Shown piece by piece: positions 49,140-61,643 of a stretch of DNA of 64,000 nucleotides (position 1 is the first letter of the stretch; each line of letters starts with the position of its first letter). This DNA is from Caenorhabditis remanei (taxonomy: Eukaryota; Nematoda; Chromadorea; Rhabditida; Rhabditidae), in the NCBI RefSeq assembly GCF_010183535.1, contig NC_071333.1:14878587-14942586 (forward strand), given 5' to 3'. The position numbers and the translations under genes are program-made. The notes below the pieces were generated by a model, which was given only the letters and a program-made list of their open reading frames with translations, made no database searches and was not told the origin of the DNA.

Positions 49140-51990
49140 AAATAATTTGAAGATAACATTAAATTTCCGAGAATAATTGATCTTGAGCTTGAAAAATATT
49201 TTTCCATTATCTGACAAGGATATGTTTTAAAATTTTGAGAAAAAAAAATCAATAAGCATGTGAACCTCATTGAAAGAAAGCCTTGAAGAGAAGAAGAGGA
49301 TGGGACACTTGTGGCTACGGCGGCATCCATCCACGATGATGCCTAGTGGACACACGCATACATAATACTAGAACCACTTCTTTTTTCTTCTTCTTTTCTC
49401 GTTTTTGCAATATATTTGATGGAAATTCGGGTGTTAAGTAAAAATGGATTTTGGATTTCAAAGATATAAAATCCTATCTTGGCACATAATAATCATCAAA
49501 AATCGGAAACATGGAACTGGAAACCGGAAAAAACCCAAATAATCCTATTTCAGTTTGCAGATTTTTTTGTTGCTATAAGCAGGTTTTGCTGTCTACACAA
49601 AAACACAATCACATGTGTGAAACCGTTTAAGGCGATTGTTTCAATGTGTTGGATGGAATACTAATATTGCTTCGACATGCATAAAACAACCACTGTGTTG
49701 TTTTTAAAAGCAAAAATCATCACAGAGTCCCGATGAAACAAGAAAATACGGAACACGTTATCCCAGGAAAAACTCTCCGGGAAAAAAACTAATATATTTG
49801 TTGAAGTTTGAAGTACTTTCTCAGTAACCCAACTGGCACGTATATGTGTACTATTTTGACCTTTCAAGTACCGAAGTGGGAAAACCGACATGTGTGGGCA
49901 CTTGAAACAAAACGGATGGATGTACTGGCCTCCACAACAAGAAAAGATGAGACCCCCCGAAAATAGAACATTTTTGAATTAGTTCTTAATACATGATGAG
50001 GGTGAAGTTGAACTTTTGGTAACATTTCAATGAAAAAAACACACAAAACATTATTTGGAATAAAATCTGTTTCTTGACAGGATAATAAAGCTACAGCTTA
50101 TCTAAAGATAGAAAGTCAAGAACTGAAGCCAAATGACTGCTTAGCACGCTCTTCAAAAAAAGCTTAATGGCTCGACCAAATGAAATAAAAATTTATCGCA
50201 ACTGAGCTGTCAAAGCCAATCCCATCACATTCGTTTTACGAACATCTATTCACTCTTTTTACATGCACTTGTGCTCACGCGGTTGATTCATTTTGTCGAC
50301 ATTTACAAAAGTGCCTACTGCACTTTTTAGAATGTCTAAAGCTGAAAAGAAGAAAAAAATCACCTAATCGAACTACTAATTCATCTAATGAAGGGATGTT
50401 CACAGTTCAAACAATGAGTTAGTTTGAATTGTCAAAATCGGTTGTTTTGATTTTTCAATTACATGAAAAACGGGGGACAGTGTTGACATTTGATGGACAA
50501 TAGCAATAGTGGATAAATTTGATCGGTGATCCATTGATGAAATTGGATATGAGAATGGTATGTACCTACGGATGAACTTCTAAGCGATCATAGTGGTGTT
50601 TTTATTGGATAATACTGTCTGGAGCACTGTGGTGAACATTAAAGGATCATGTTTGGCTTATAATGTAGAGTCAACTGAACAAATGTTCCTTTGGCATGTA
50701 ATTTGAGCAAGAACTAAGAACCTATATGGAGAATACTGTTAGAATTTTTTAACTGATATTTAGTATGATTTACATACATCGATATTCTGTTCATACAAGC
50801 AATAAAATCCTTATATTTCTGTACTCTAAAGATTCCATTGATTGTTATGCCATCCCAAACATGAGGTATAAATCTGTCACGTGTTGTCACGTGTCATTCT
50901 TTCTATTTCTCTCATTTTCTTTTCAGCAAACCAAACTTCACTTACACAAACATAGTCTTATGTTTTGCAGGATTCACGAGAATCTTAGGTGTCGGAGGAA
51001 AAGAAATATGCTAATTTAAAATGCAAACCCCAACGGTGCCCATGACTCATTTTTGGACATTTGTTAGAGGGTACCACGAGAGAAAACATCTCAAGTTTCG
51101 CGCAACACGGAAATATGAAACTTGCGAAGTGGGATACAAATTTCTCTGCTGGAGGTGCTAAAGGTACTAACATTAGGTTCTCATCAAACTTCATGACTAA
51201 TTGGATTCATTGTTCAGAGAGCAAAGATTCTAGATTGAAACTTTTTCATATTCCAAAAACATTGAAAGGAAGGGACATGTCGGAAAAGTGGCAAACTTTA
51301 AAACTGTTTTCTACCAATACCAGACTAGACAGCTAGCCATAAATTGAGACAAAACAAGAACCACATAAATTCCTGCTTATTAGCCTTGGACCTTTCCTGT
51401 TTTTCCTCTTCTCTCTCTCTTTTTTTTCTCCCTTCAAAGGCCCTCGTCATCTGCTTTTTCCCATTTTCCCTACGTGAAAACAACAATTTTGCGTTGCAAG
51501 AGGCAGCTTCGGATAACGAAAGAGGAAAAGAAGATGAGATGAGAAAAAGCACTCCTACATTTAAGTCTCATTCATTCGGTTTCTGCTCAAATTGAAAAAT
51601 TAACGAGATTCCATTTTCCAGCTTGATTTCATTATACAATATCTTGTGACTTTCGGTTGATTTCATTTGCAAAAAGACAATGGGAAATTAACTTTTTAGC
51701 TGGATTCTCGATTTTCGAGCATCCGTACATCGTGGCAAACAACATTTTCATCGGAATGGTGTTTGACTTCCCGCAGAGCAAAAGAAGCGCTATGTGACAT
51801 TGGCAATTTTACTGATTTGAAAATTTGAAAACCAAAATGAAAGTGCAAAGTGTTGCGTCATTGTTAGCTAATGTTGGGCAAGTATGAATAGAAGGATTTC
51901 GAGTATTGAAAAAAAGGGGTCAGAATGAATGGATTATAGAATCTCTAGGGAAGTTAATTGGAGTAGAGCTGATCAACACATGATAACCGT
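49140..51990. other. Long interval without a supported gene
   Basis: Apart from a possible untranslated exon of the RGS gene just right of 49136, I see no exon with coding composition and splice signals. It should contain the upstream promoter of the most distal RGS transcript. Confidence 0.4.
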
Positions 51991-52199
51991 TTAGAAAGGA
52001 TAAAGTTGTTGTTCAAAACAATGTGAAATCGAATAACTGCCAAAATACAACAGAGATTCTAAAAAACGGTAGTAGGGAAAGTTAACAGTAACAAAAATTA
52101 TCGACTTGCCTCTTTGTTCCAACTCTTCATCTGTTGGCACTCTGATTGTATGGACTACTTGCCTTGGATCAATCATGATTTTACAGCTTGAACAGATTA
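51991..52199 (-). CDS. Hypothetical small gene, unsupported family
   Basis: A minus-strand open frame contains a protein-like segment (MIDPRQVVHTIRVPTDEEL) ending at AGAG followed by GCAAGT, the preferred context for a GC donor. A TTTTTTAG acceptor 51 nt further on rejoins the same frame (ESLLYFGSYSISHCF) to a stop at 51991. The 51-nt piece is itself open, so it may also be read through. The 5' end is unclear: a TTTGTAG acceptor plus ATG at about 52960 (MEEFEFGDIEAKTMMDYLKG) may be an upstream exon, but the phases do not join simply. I do not recognise the protein. Confidence 0.25.
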
Positions 52200-52227
52200 C
52201 AATAGCAGAGCAGTAATTTGAAATCAT

Positions 52228-53752
52228 GTGTATGTTAAGAAGGCTTTTATATAATATTAGCTAATTTCCGTTACGTCGATTAGATGGCACATACAGAAAA
52301 TGAGGGAGCCATATACTCAGAGAAACGAAAGAAACATATCCAACTGAAAATAACAGCCATCGGATGGTTTCCGTTGTTTCATCAAAGAAATGGATTATAA
52401 TTGTCAGATTTTCTGAATGTGCCAAGCCGAAAAACAGACTTAATATTAGAAGTCTATGTAGCTTTTACGATATTCTATACAAAACTGTGGTCGGAAAAGT
52501 GATGAATACTCACATCTCCGGTTAAAACAGAAAATGCACTTCCTGCTTTATTGAAACACTGAAAAAACTTGAATAGGCTTAAAGGTTTAGGTCTTGACCT
52601 GCTGATGTAATTGCTTTAAGCATTAGATGAGATGGTGAGTAATTAAAATTGGCACTCTAGAAATAATTGACTCAAACACATCACATCATTTTTCTTCTCC
52701 ACCATCCTTTTTATATGAATTTATACTACGGGATCTTTAAAGAAAACTACCAAATTCTATGTATTCTTTTTCGTGGTTATTACCATAATTGCCACCCTAA
52801 CAACTCCAACAAGAAATGGAACAAAATAGATTTAAACTGTTGTAAATATTCTTTGAATCTGGCAAATAAATCGAGTTGAACTACGAACTGTTACTTACTC
52901 CATCCTTTCAAGTAATCCATCATCGTTTTTGCTTCAATGTCCCCAAACTCGAACTCTTCCATAGATATGTTTTGATTCTACAAAGAATAGAAACAAATGA
53001 GATTTGAATAAATCTGGAAATGTGTTCAGGTGCAAAAGTGCAAAATCTAATTTTCTTCAATTCTATTCAGGCATTCTATCAGACTAAATGTCTGGCTCAA
53101 AGTTTCAAATGGAATGGTTTATAATCTTAAAGAGACATTGGTAGTTCAAAAATGAAAAATTGGTCATGTTACAAAAATGTGTCATAAACACTGACAGAAC
53201 AAGTATAACCATTATTTTTTCAAGAACTATAACTAAAGTGAATAATTTTTCTGTTGGGAAGAACTAAAATCAGGATACGAAAATTTGATAGACTTGCTAA
53301 ACACAAATTCGGAGCCGGAATACCGGCTGATTTATAAAACATATTTGAAAGTTGTGAAAATGTCTCATAAAACTCAACCTGAAAAACATCAAATCATAAT
53401 ATTGGCTTTAACAAGATTCAAGTTTTTTTCTCTAAAAGTGAAAAGAAAATTGAGTTGTTCATTTCCCCGAATGATTCACAAATCACATATTTTTGCAATG
53501 CATGAACTTTGGCAATTTTTGCTTCTAATCTCCACCCATATACTAAATTTTCTGAGCAAAAACAAATTTTTCCAAATAGAATTCTTTCTCGACACATCGC
53601 TATTATACCGAGGAAGTTTTTAATCTTTCACATATATAAAGCTATAAATTTAATTTGCACGAGTTAGGTTATTTCATTGCCCTTATTAGTGAATCAACTG
53701 CTTCTTGATTCATTTTGCTTCGAGATCAGAAATTCATTCTTCACCAATTCCA
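52228..53752. other. Region upstream of the nuclear receptor pair
   Basis: It contains the possible orphan exon near 52.9 kb (-) noted with the small hypothetical gene, and otherwise AT-rich sequence. A 112-codon open frame at 53285-53623 (+) has no recognised motif and is not called. Confidence 0.35.
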
Positions 53753-54935
53753 ATGAGCAGCACCTCTTCTCAAAAATGTGCAGTTTGTGGACGTCTAACC
53801 AGTTTATTTAACTATGGGGTAGGTTTTTTTTCATATTTTCGTAGTTGATTATTGTATATTCTCTAGGCTCATTCATGCAGTGCGTGTGGATCGTTTTTCC
53901 AAAGGTCCCTGACAACTCCAAAATATTTTGAAGATTGTGAAAACAATGAATGTTGCTTCCAAGACTTCCAAAGAGCTATTCATACCGATTTCACAAATGT
54001 GTTGAAGTGGGTATGCTGAATATATCGAGATTCACAAATCTATCCAAACTTGTCAGTGACTAACACTGCTAGATTCAAAGCGGGAATTCGTATATCTTAA
54101 CCTGATGATACCTACCAGTTTCCGATCAGAAGATCTTCTAAAACAGTCTTCAGTGAAAATGCTTGCAAAACCAAAAAACATAGTTTTCGACTGCCACGAC
54201 TGGGGCTTCATGAATCAATTGACTATAATTGAGTATTTGAAGAAACTCGATTTTACAAAGTTTCTATCATCTCAAGATTTGAAGTCGTTCCTCAAAACCG
54301 TTCATTTCACCCACGCAATACTATCATCTGCTTGGAGATCGTATCCTCTGAAACAAGAATTCATGTCATTCCCAGACGGTCTTGATATCTTTCCGGAATG
54401 TGTCAAAGACGTGTCATGTATCAGTTCTAACCTATTGAATAAAATCCGGTGTCTGTTGATCAACCGGTTTAAAGAATTGAAAATCACACAAGAAGAATAC
54501 TTGTTGCTCAGTGCGATTGTGTTTTCGAATCCTGGTATGACTTAGCAGTATTCAAATTGAAATAACTTTGCTTTGAGTTTCAGCGTTTCCCGAATTGTCG
54601 GATACTGGCAGGAAACTTGTTGGCTCTTATCAAAATGTCTACAACGGCTCACTATTCCATTACTGCTCCACTGCACACCAACAAACGGACACACACGTTT
54701 CCACGCACTTCTGTCTGTATTCCATGTAGTCTCAAAAACTTATGAGGACGTCAAAAAGTATCTCATTTTGTTCCAATACTACCAACATACTTTATGTCAT
54801 GATGATTGTGCCATTACGATATCTTCTTTTAAAATGTTGACTGGGAGAAAACGAATTATGTTGGTGTTCAAACAATTCAAAATATACTCGACTGACTCAT
54901 TTGGTTTTTTTGGTATATGTTTCCGGAACATGTAA
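53753..54935 (+). pseudogene. Decayed nuclear hormone receptor, paralogue of the next gene
   Basis: Exon 1 (53753-53818) and exon 2 (from 53867) encode a first zinc finger like the neighbour (CAVCGRLTSLFNYG, then AHSCSACGSFFQRS). At about 53982 a 16-base deletion relative to the neighbour removes the A-E-C-K-F-C part of finger two and shifts frame; the lost frame resumes as RFHKCVEVGMLN. The linker then has stops. The ligand-binding domain reopens at about 54105 and is well conserved (DCHDWGFMNQLT, FMSFPDGLDIFPE) to 54533. A GT/AG intron follows, and in the last exon one base is missing in CAACAAACGG, so the frame switches again before TRFHALLSVFHVVSKTYED. With two frame breaks and a lost zinc-binding pair it cannot make a normal receptor; a spliced DNA-binding-deficient product is possible but unlikely. 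Confidence 0.75.
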
Positions 54936-55231
54936 CAAATAAGAAACATCATTAAAAGTGACCACTATATTATTCTTTCTGATAATAATTTCAGCTTCCA
55001 TGTAATAAATTTACTAATTTCGTTTTTATAAATGACGTAGCCTTTAACTAAGCCGTGACACATAATTTCGAACAAAATATCACAAACTTATCCCAAAATC
55101 ATCTTCTTTTGATTTAAAGCTAAAGAGATTTGTGAAGAAATAGAGACACATCGCGAGCTTTAGGGAATCCTGTCTATCAAATGTTCATTTCTGCTTCTAG
55201 ATTTTGATCTGCCCGCCATAAACATATTTTT

Positions 55232-56324
55232 ATGCACTCTACTAATCAATTCTGCACGGTATGCGGACAATCCACAAGTTTATTTAATTATGGGGTTTGT
55301 GGTATTTGTATATTCTATTTAAACATATTATTTGCAGGCAATGTGTTGTAGTGCTTGCAGTTCATTTTTTCGGAGATCGCTTTCCGTCAAAACTCCATTA
55401 CGATCATGTCAAAACTCTGAGTTATGTTTCAAACAATACAATAGAGCTGTTTATGCGGAGTGCAAGTTTTGTCGATTTCACAAATGTGTCCAAGTTGGAA
55501 TGTTAAACACCCAAAAGTATTCAGATCTGCCTAAACTGATGCATGAACTATCTCATTTGGATGAAGAGAGGAAAAAGAAGACTGTGAATATGACTATACC
55601 GGAATGTTTTGATCTCAGTTCAATTTTCAACTACACTTCTATCAAGTTTGCGAAAAAATCACCAAACCTTCATTTATCGTCTCACGACTGGGGATGTATG
55701 CATCAACTCACTTCAATGGAGTTCATTAAGACTTTCCAATTTATCAAATTCCTTTCAATGCAGGATCTCAAAATATTCTTAAAGAGAACACATTTCAATC
55801 ATGTTCTATTTTCCACTGCGATGGCATCATTTTCATGCAAACAAGACTTTATGTCATTCCCAGACGGAACTGATGTTTTTCCAGAGAGCATTGCTAACGT
55901 CACTTGTTATAATCCACATTTTCTCAATAGAATTCGATGCAAGCTGATGGCAAGAATGATTGAATTGAATATAACGACGAGCGAATACCTTCTACTCAGT
56001 GCCATTATCTTTTGCAACTCAGGTTAGATCTTATTATTATCATTTCTTGTGAACTCTTTTTCAGTGTCTACTGACTTATCGGAAAATGGAAGAACACTCA
56101 TCAACTCTTATCAAAAAGTATATGGTTCTTTGTTGTTCCAATATTGCGAGGAGACAAATCAAAAAAATGGACCGTTGCGGTTTTCGGAGCTGTTGTCTGT
56201 CTGTCATGCAGTTGCAAAAACCCACGAAGATATAAAGAAGTTTTTTCTTCTATTCCAAGTGTATCAGCCAGAAGCTCAACCAGTCCAGCTTCATCAGGAT
56301 GTTATTGAATATTTGTCGATGTGA
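55232..56324 (+). CDS. nhr-27: Nuclear hormone receptor of the nematode-expanded (supplementary HNF4-like) class
   Basis: Three exons join in frame: 55232-55294, 55338-56022 and 56065-56324; 335 aa. The two C4 zinc fingers are complete. Finger one pairs CTVC with CCSAC, followed by the P-box region SSFFRRS; finger two uses C-x5-C-x9-C-x2-C (CQNSELC ... ECKFC) and ends RFHKCVQVGM. A linker leads to a ligand-binding domain (about residues 120-335) with the family motifs HDWGCMHQLT and FMSFPDGTDVFPE. It should be a nuclear, ligand- or metabolite-responsive transcription factor. It follows a decayed tandem copy and converges on the UGT gene 126 bp away. The symbol is from recollection of nhr-27 next to rgs-2; the family call is firm, the number less so. 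Confidence 0.82.
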
Positions 56325-56450
56325 TCGATCAGAAATTAAGTTTAATCCAAATTGTAACTAGATTTTTATTTAAAAAGAAAAAATAACATTTCCCATATTT
56401 CTTACACTGTTTACAAATAAAACATTGGATAATTTACATTATGCCTTCAT

Positions 56451-59368
56451 TTATTGATTTGATTTTGATGTGAAACGTCTATAAACAAAAATAGTGATTA
56501 CTGGGAGCACGAGAAACATGAAGAGGATATCAAAATGATTATGCTCGATAAACGATAAACTATTGCTCTCAAGATGGAAATGCTCGGCCGTGTCATGTTC
56601 TAACACAAAATTGATCCACTTTGCAACCCTTTCTTCTGGTGTGAATGGGCGGTTTTTCATGAGCTGAGATATACGTTTGGCACTTGCTTCGTATCTGAAA
56701 AGATATAATTTCAGTGAGGACAAGTACATTCATAGTTTCCAAATATTTACCGTTTGTCGCTCAAAACCTCATCAATGGCATCAAAGAACGTTTCATTTCC
56801 AACTGTTTCTCTGAGAACCATCTGAAACAGCAAAGGATGTAATTAGTAACTAACTGATGAGATCTCTTACCCTTCCAGCGCCTCGTCTCTCAACATTCTT
56901 CCCATTTCTGAATTGATCAGTAAACACTGGCATGATTACCATCGGCACTCCATAGTACATAGTTTCCAAGACACTGTTCATCCCGCCATGTGATACAAAT
57001 AATTTTAAGTTCTTGTGATCTGAAAGTTTTCTGGTCTAATGAGGAGGTTAGAAAGAAACGTACTTAAAATCGCATTCTGCGGTACCCAATTGACGAAATC
57101 AACATTTGGAACATCGCAAAAAAGCTGTGCAGTCGTGTTGTCATCTGTGATATTCAAATATGAAATAGACTCTAGATTTTTTCCAAAAGACCCACCAGAT
57201 GATGTTTTAAGGACAAAATGATAGTCGGGATGTTTCTGTATGGCGTTGAAAATGGATAACTGGATTCTGTGAGGAAGCACTTGAAATGGGGTTACTGTTC
57301 CAAAAGAGACAAATACGGATCCTAGCTTTCCTTTGCTGAAATATTCATCGAGGTGCTGAAATGAAAAACAATGATACACTCAAAATGTAAAACATTTACC
57401 TTAGGTAGAGCGACGTTGTTATCCGCTCCAATCATTCCCACGTACACAAATTTTGGAGAAAACGCTCTTGAGATATCAAATATTTCATCTGTATTGACAA
57501 GAACCAACGAGACATTTCTGATTATTTCTCTGATAGCTGGAAAATCTGGAGAAATGTGTTCTTGGAAAATCTGAAAAGGGAAGTTTTCATTCGATGATTT
57601 CGTAGGAGTCAACAGAGGGTAAAAGCAATTTTCCGATGCAGAGAATGAGTGCTCAACTTTAGAGCAAAGAGCAACCCAACTGCAATTTCTGATAAGAATA
57701 CGGGAAAAAAAAGTGCAAATAGTTTACACTAACTTGTCCCCTCACATGCACTTCTCCAGTAAGTGGAGATTAAAGTCAATGTGACCTACTTGGACTTCAG
57801 AAACGCGTTGGTGGGATTATCTACGGAATATCTATTTTTCTTCTTCAAAGTTCTTCTTTGACGCACAAGTCTAATCCAGCACGCGTCTATTTATAGGTGG
57901 CCATTGGGATGATCCTTTTGAATTCATGCTTGGGAATCTTGGCAGGGGTAAACTTGTTGGAGAGACTGTAGAGGAGGACCCGAACAAGACAGAGGACAAC
58001 AGACGGAACGGAGGACCAAGATTTGGGAACTGTTCCGGAACCCAAGAAGAGGAATCCAGATTGTAGACACCTGAACCCAAGCCCAAGCCTACGACCCCCC
58101 GTATCCCCATAGCCCCATGTGTTGGTGTACTTGTGCTTGTGTTTTGACAGAGGGAAAATGGGTATATGTGATTATTAGAACTGACATGAAGGACACGTCT
58201 CTCTTGAAGATAATGGACAACAATGGATTGGAAATATTTATATGCATTTGACATTCGTTCAAAAAAGCTCATCCGATCGTGGTTCGGATTTTCCTCCATG
58301 CTGGGCACATACGACGGGAGTAGCGGCAGGCCTGAAATTCGATCCGTTGTATCAACTTTCTGCCAACACCGTCAACTGCTTGCCTAGATCCCACGCAATC
58401 TTGTCCATGATGGCCTCACTTGAAAGCAGCACTGTCTTCGAGATGTTGAGGTACCTGTAAGCTAGATTACATATCATTTCCATTACGCGGAAGGATATGG
58501 GATCTAACCCACCTAACTATAGCCGGGGTGCAAGGGTCGATATCGTTGAACATGGCTAGATCAAAGTTGTAGTCGGCCAAATGTTGCAACCGATGGATTT
58601 GCTTGACATAATCTGCAATGTAGAGCAGAATTAGAGGGTGTTACACAAGAACCAAAGCTTTAAGATACTGAGTCTAGTCCCTCTTATTAGTTGACCTAAT
58701 CCTCAACTAACCTTCACACATTTCCATCCAGAAATCCACATCATATCTCAAACGGTCGATGAATCCGATGTGAGAGTCTTCCATCACACTAGCCAGCGAA
58801 TCGAACTTTTGGTCGTACGCATCGGTGACGTTGTGAAGTCTCCATACTTTCGCGTGTTTCGCACCGTCAAAATTGTCCAATGGAGTTGAGTAGGAAGGGA
58901 TAAATAGCACCTACAATTGTAGGATGACTAGTTGACACACGAAAAGAGAGGGGTGTCAGGAGGAGGAAGGGGAAGGGAGAAGGAGATGAAGAGAAGGCAG
59001 CCGTCCAGTGGGGTGGATGGACGACAAGACTGAGCCGAATTGGGGATCCTCTCGCTTGGGGACGCGAGGACTCCTCCCCTTTCTCAAAAAGTAGGCGTGG
59101 CCTTTTCCAGCCATCTGTCGAATGGGATTGAGAAATAAAATGTGAAATGAAAGGAGTGGGGGGAGTAAAACTAAAGGAAAGAAAAGAAGGCGTGTATTCA
59201 AACCGTGTCATGTGCTGCATTGTGTAGAAGGTCGGCATACTTAGCACACAAAAGGATGTGGCTCTTGCTAATAGACGGACAATAGACCAGAATTTTGGCA
59301 GCATCCACAATAAGGCAGCCATGTAGAAGTAATGCTAAACAATAGAAGACACCGGTCGCCCGTCTCAT
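56451..59368 (-). CDS. UDP-glycosyltransferase (UGT), ER membrane
   Basis: Ten exons join in frame: 59368-59204, 58910-58712, 58612-58513, 58454-58384, 58331-58186 (end uncertain, 58195 possible), 57570-57400, 57355-57064, 57019-56871, 56821-56751 and 56694-56451; about 535 aa, the usual UGT size. An N-terminal signal peptide (GVFYCLALLLHGCLIVDA) is followed by the acceptor-binding domain. The C-terminal UDP-sugar domain has the UGT signature: FVNWVPQNAI, then VSHGGMNSVLE, YYGVPMVIMP and TDQFRNG. A C-terminal membrane helix (FDILFMFLVLPVITIFVY) and basic tail anchor it in the ER with the catalytic domain in the lumen. Such enzymes conjugate sugars to small lipophilic molecules for detoxification. 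The fourth intron (58383-58332) starts with GC. I cannot assign the ugt number. Confidence 0.87.
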
Positions 59369-61643
59369 ATTGAAGTAGTGAATAGGGAATTACGAGTTTC
59401 CAGGTGACCAAGGCTTCTGTACTTTACTTTTTCACAACCACGTATGCACTCGATGGAATAAGTATAAATGAATGCAAATAAGTGGAGACCGACCAAACCA
59501 TATCGACCGGTCGATATCGCTGATAACATGATGCAAACAGTGGAGTTTATGGTGGTAGGGGGCTACAACAATCTGTTTGTGTGTATCAGTGGTCAATTCT
59601 GATAACAAAGGTCATTTGTTCTTGCCGTACGTTTTTTGTTTTTGCATCATTCAAAAAATTTTTAAGTTTCTATAGAACAGCTGTCGCCTTGTCTGATTAC
59701 ATCACGTTATTTTTGTTCTAGGAAAGAAAGAAACTTGAAAGTTTAAATTCTCTTATCTACAAACTTTCGAGGGCAGACGTAATGAGGGTTTGAAAGTGAA
59801 ACTGCCCTTTTTCCCTTTTTTCCAAAGAAGATTGGAACTTAGATTAGTTTCTTCTAGTTTCTGCTATTATCCATTTACAGCGCATTACATTCTTTAATTG
59901 CCTATATAATTACTTTTTTTTAATTTTTTCAAACATAGGAATTTATTTTTATCTTCAAAAGTTTTTACATGGTACAAATTATATTTTGATATGCATGAGA
60001 TCTGTGTGAACAGGGTCAGAATGGAGTTGGTGGAATACTTGAAAGACATCAAATGAAGTTTTGAGCTAGACTTGAATAGAAAGAACGAAATGATACATGG
60101 GAGTTAGATGGGAGGGAAATAAATTAGATATGAAAGAAAAGAAGAAGCTAGTTTACAACTGGAGGAATTGATAGAATTGGGAGAGAAGAAGAAAAAGAAA
60201 TAACTAGAGACACGGGGCAGAAACTTTGTTGGTAAGAAAAGAAAGAAAAGAAAGAGATAGGGAAGAACAAAACGACGACACAGGAGGACAACACAATAAA
60301 TTAGACACACATCTGCTCGGAAGATTCTGACTTTTTCTGTTTTCTAATTCACTTTTCTCCACTAACTGTCTTTTTTGGTAGTGGCAACATTGCATAAGAA
60401 TTATGGGTTTGAATTTGAAATTAGGTCCTTTCTTTCTTTCTTTCCAATTTTATGTCATTCTTGGAGAAGCGAAACCGATCCTCTGGGGATTAGAAATTAT
60501 GACTAAAGAGTTCTATTTCTCCTGTTTGTGTAAGCCAGCAGGAAGATAGATGAGAGAAATTTGATATGGCACCAAACCCAACCCAGCCCAACTAGTTAAG
60601 CCTATTGTAGTAACAAGGGACCAGACTAAGGAAAACTGAAAATCCATTTCACAATGCTAACGTGATTCATGTGCTACGTCTATTATCCATCTAATTTCCT
60701 GTGTGCAAAATTGGAAATTAGACGAGATGACCGGAAATTGCAGGAAGATCTTCAACATAGAAAAGGATAAGGATGAGTGGGAACGAGAATTGGATTAGAT
60801 TAGTTAAAGGATCTGCTGTAATTATTTTTCTTCCTATACACACACAATTTTCGGTTTTTATAATAAGGTTTTTTTTCTCAGATCTTTGACATGAAGGGAT
60901 AATGGTTCATGAGAATTTTTCACATTAGTTTTTTTATATTTTTTTCTCAAAAAATGCATTCCCATGAAGCTTAGAAAAAAAAACCGGAGAAAATTGAATT
61001 TCAAGTTGTTGAAAGCTTCCCTTCAATTTACTGCTCAACTTTTCTCAATCAATCCTTTTTCCCATCCAATTCACTATCCAATTTTATGTGAGTCTCTTCT
61101 TCTTTTCTTTTTCTATGTGAATAGTCTGAGAAAAAGTGTTTGGGAAAAATGGGCCAATTGCCGTATTCTATTCATTTTTTTCGTCTCCCAGTTTTCTTCG
61201 TTTCCCTTCCAAAGCCTGAGAAACGAGCAGTTGTCATCATCATTCTTGGAATAAGAGTGCCGCCAAAACGGGACGAGTCACGAAAAATGGAAGAAAGAAA
61301 TAAATGGGGCAGATGTTGCCCAGGGGCCCCCTGTCGTGAAAGTCTGTCACTTAGTCAATCTTCTAGCAGATGTGTGGATGTCAACTGAATATACACAACA
61401 GAGAATGACTACATTAAGATTCAAATTTGAACGGTCATGGATATATAAACACGGGGAGCTAGTATTTTCTAAGGATCTCAAATTCCCATTCCATATTAGA
61501 GGGTGAGTAAGAAATAATAAATAAATAAATACAAAACCTAAATCATAAAAAAGTATACAAAGTACTGACAAGTTATGACAAAAATTTGAAAAAAAGGTAG
61601 CCCGCCTGGATATGATTTCATAACATTTGAAAGCTGTCGAAGA
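59369..61643. other. Intergenic region upstream of the UGT gene
   Basis: It lies between the UGT start (transcribed leftwards) and the stop of the thrombospondin-repeat gene (also leftwards). GA-rich and AAAGAAAGAAA runs occur at 60180-60260 and a pyrimidine run at 60430-60450. Open frames here are low-complexity. No gene was seen. Confidence 0.5.

Noticed and set aside
53285..53623. 112-codon open frame upstream of the nuclear receptor relic
   Set aside because: No zinc-finger or ligand-binding motif and no alignment to the receptor pair by eye. Probably chance in AT-rich DNA.
60104..60310. Phe/Leu/Ser-rich open frame upstream of the UGT gene
   Set aside because: It is the translated complement of an AAAGAAAGAAA-type low-complexity run.
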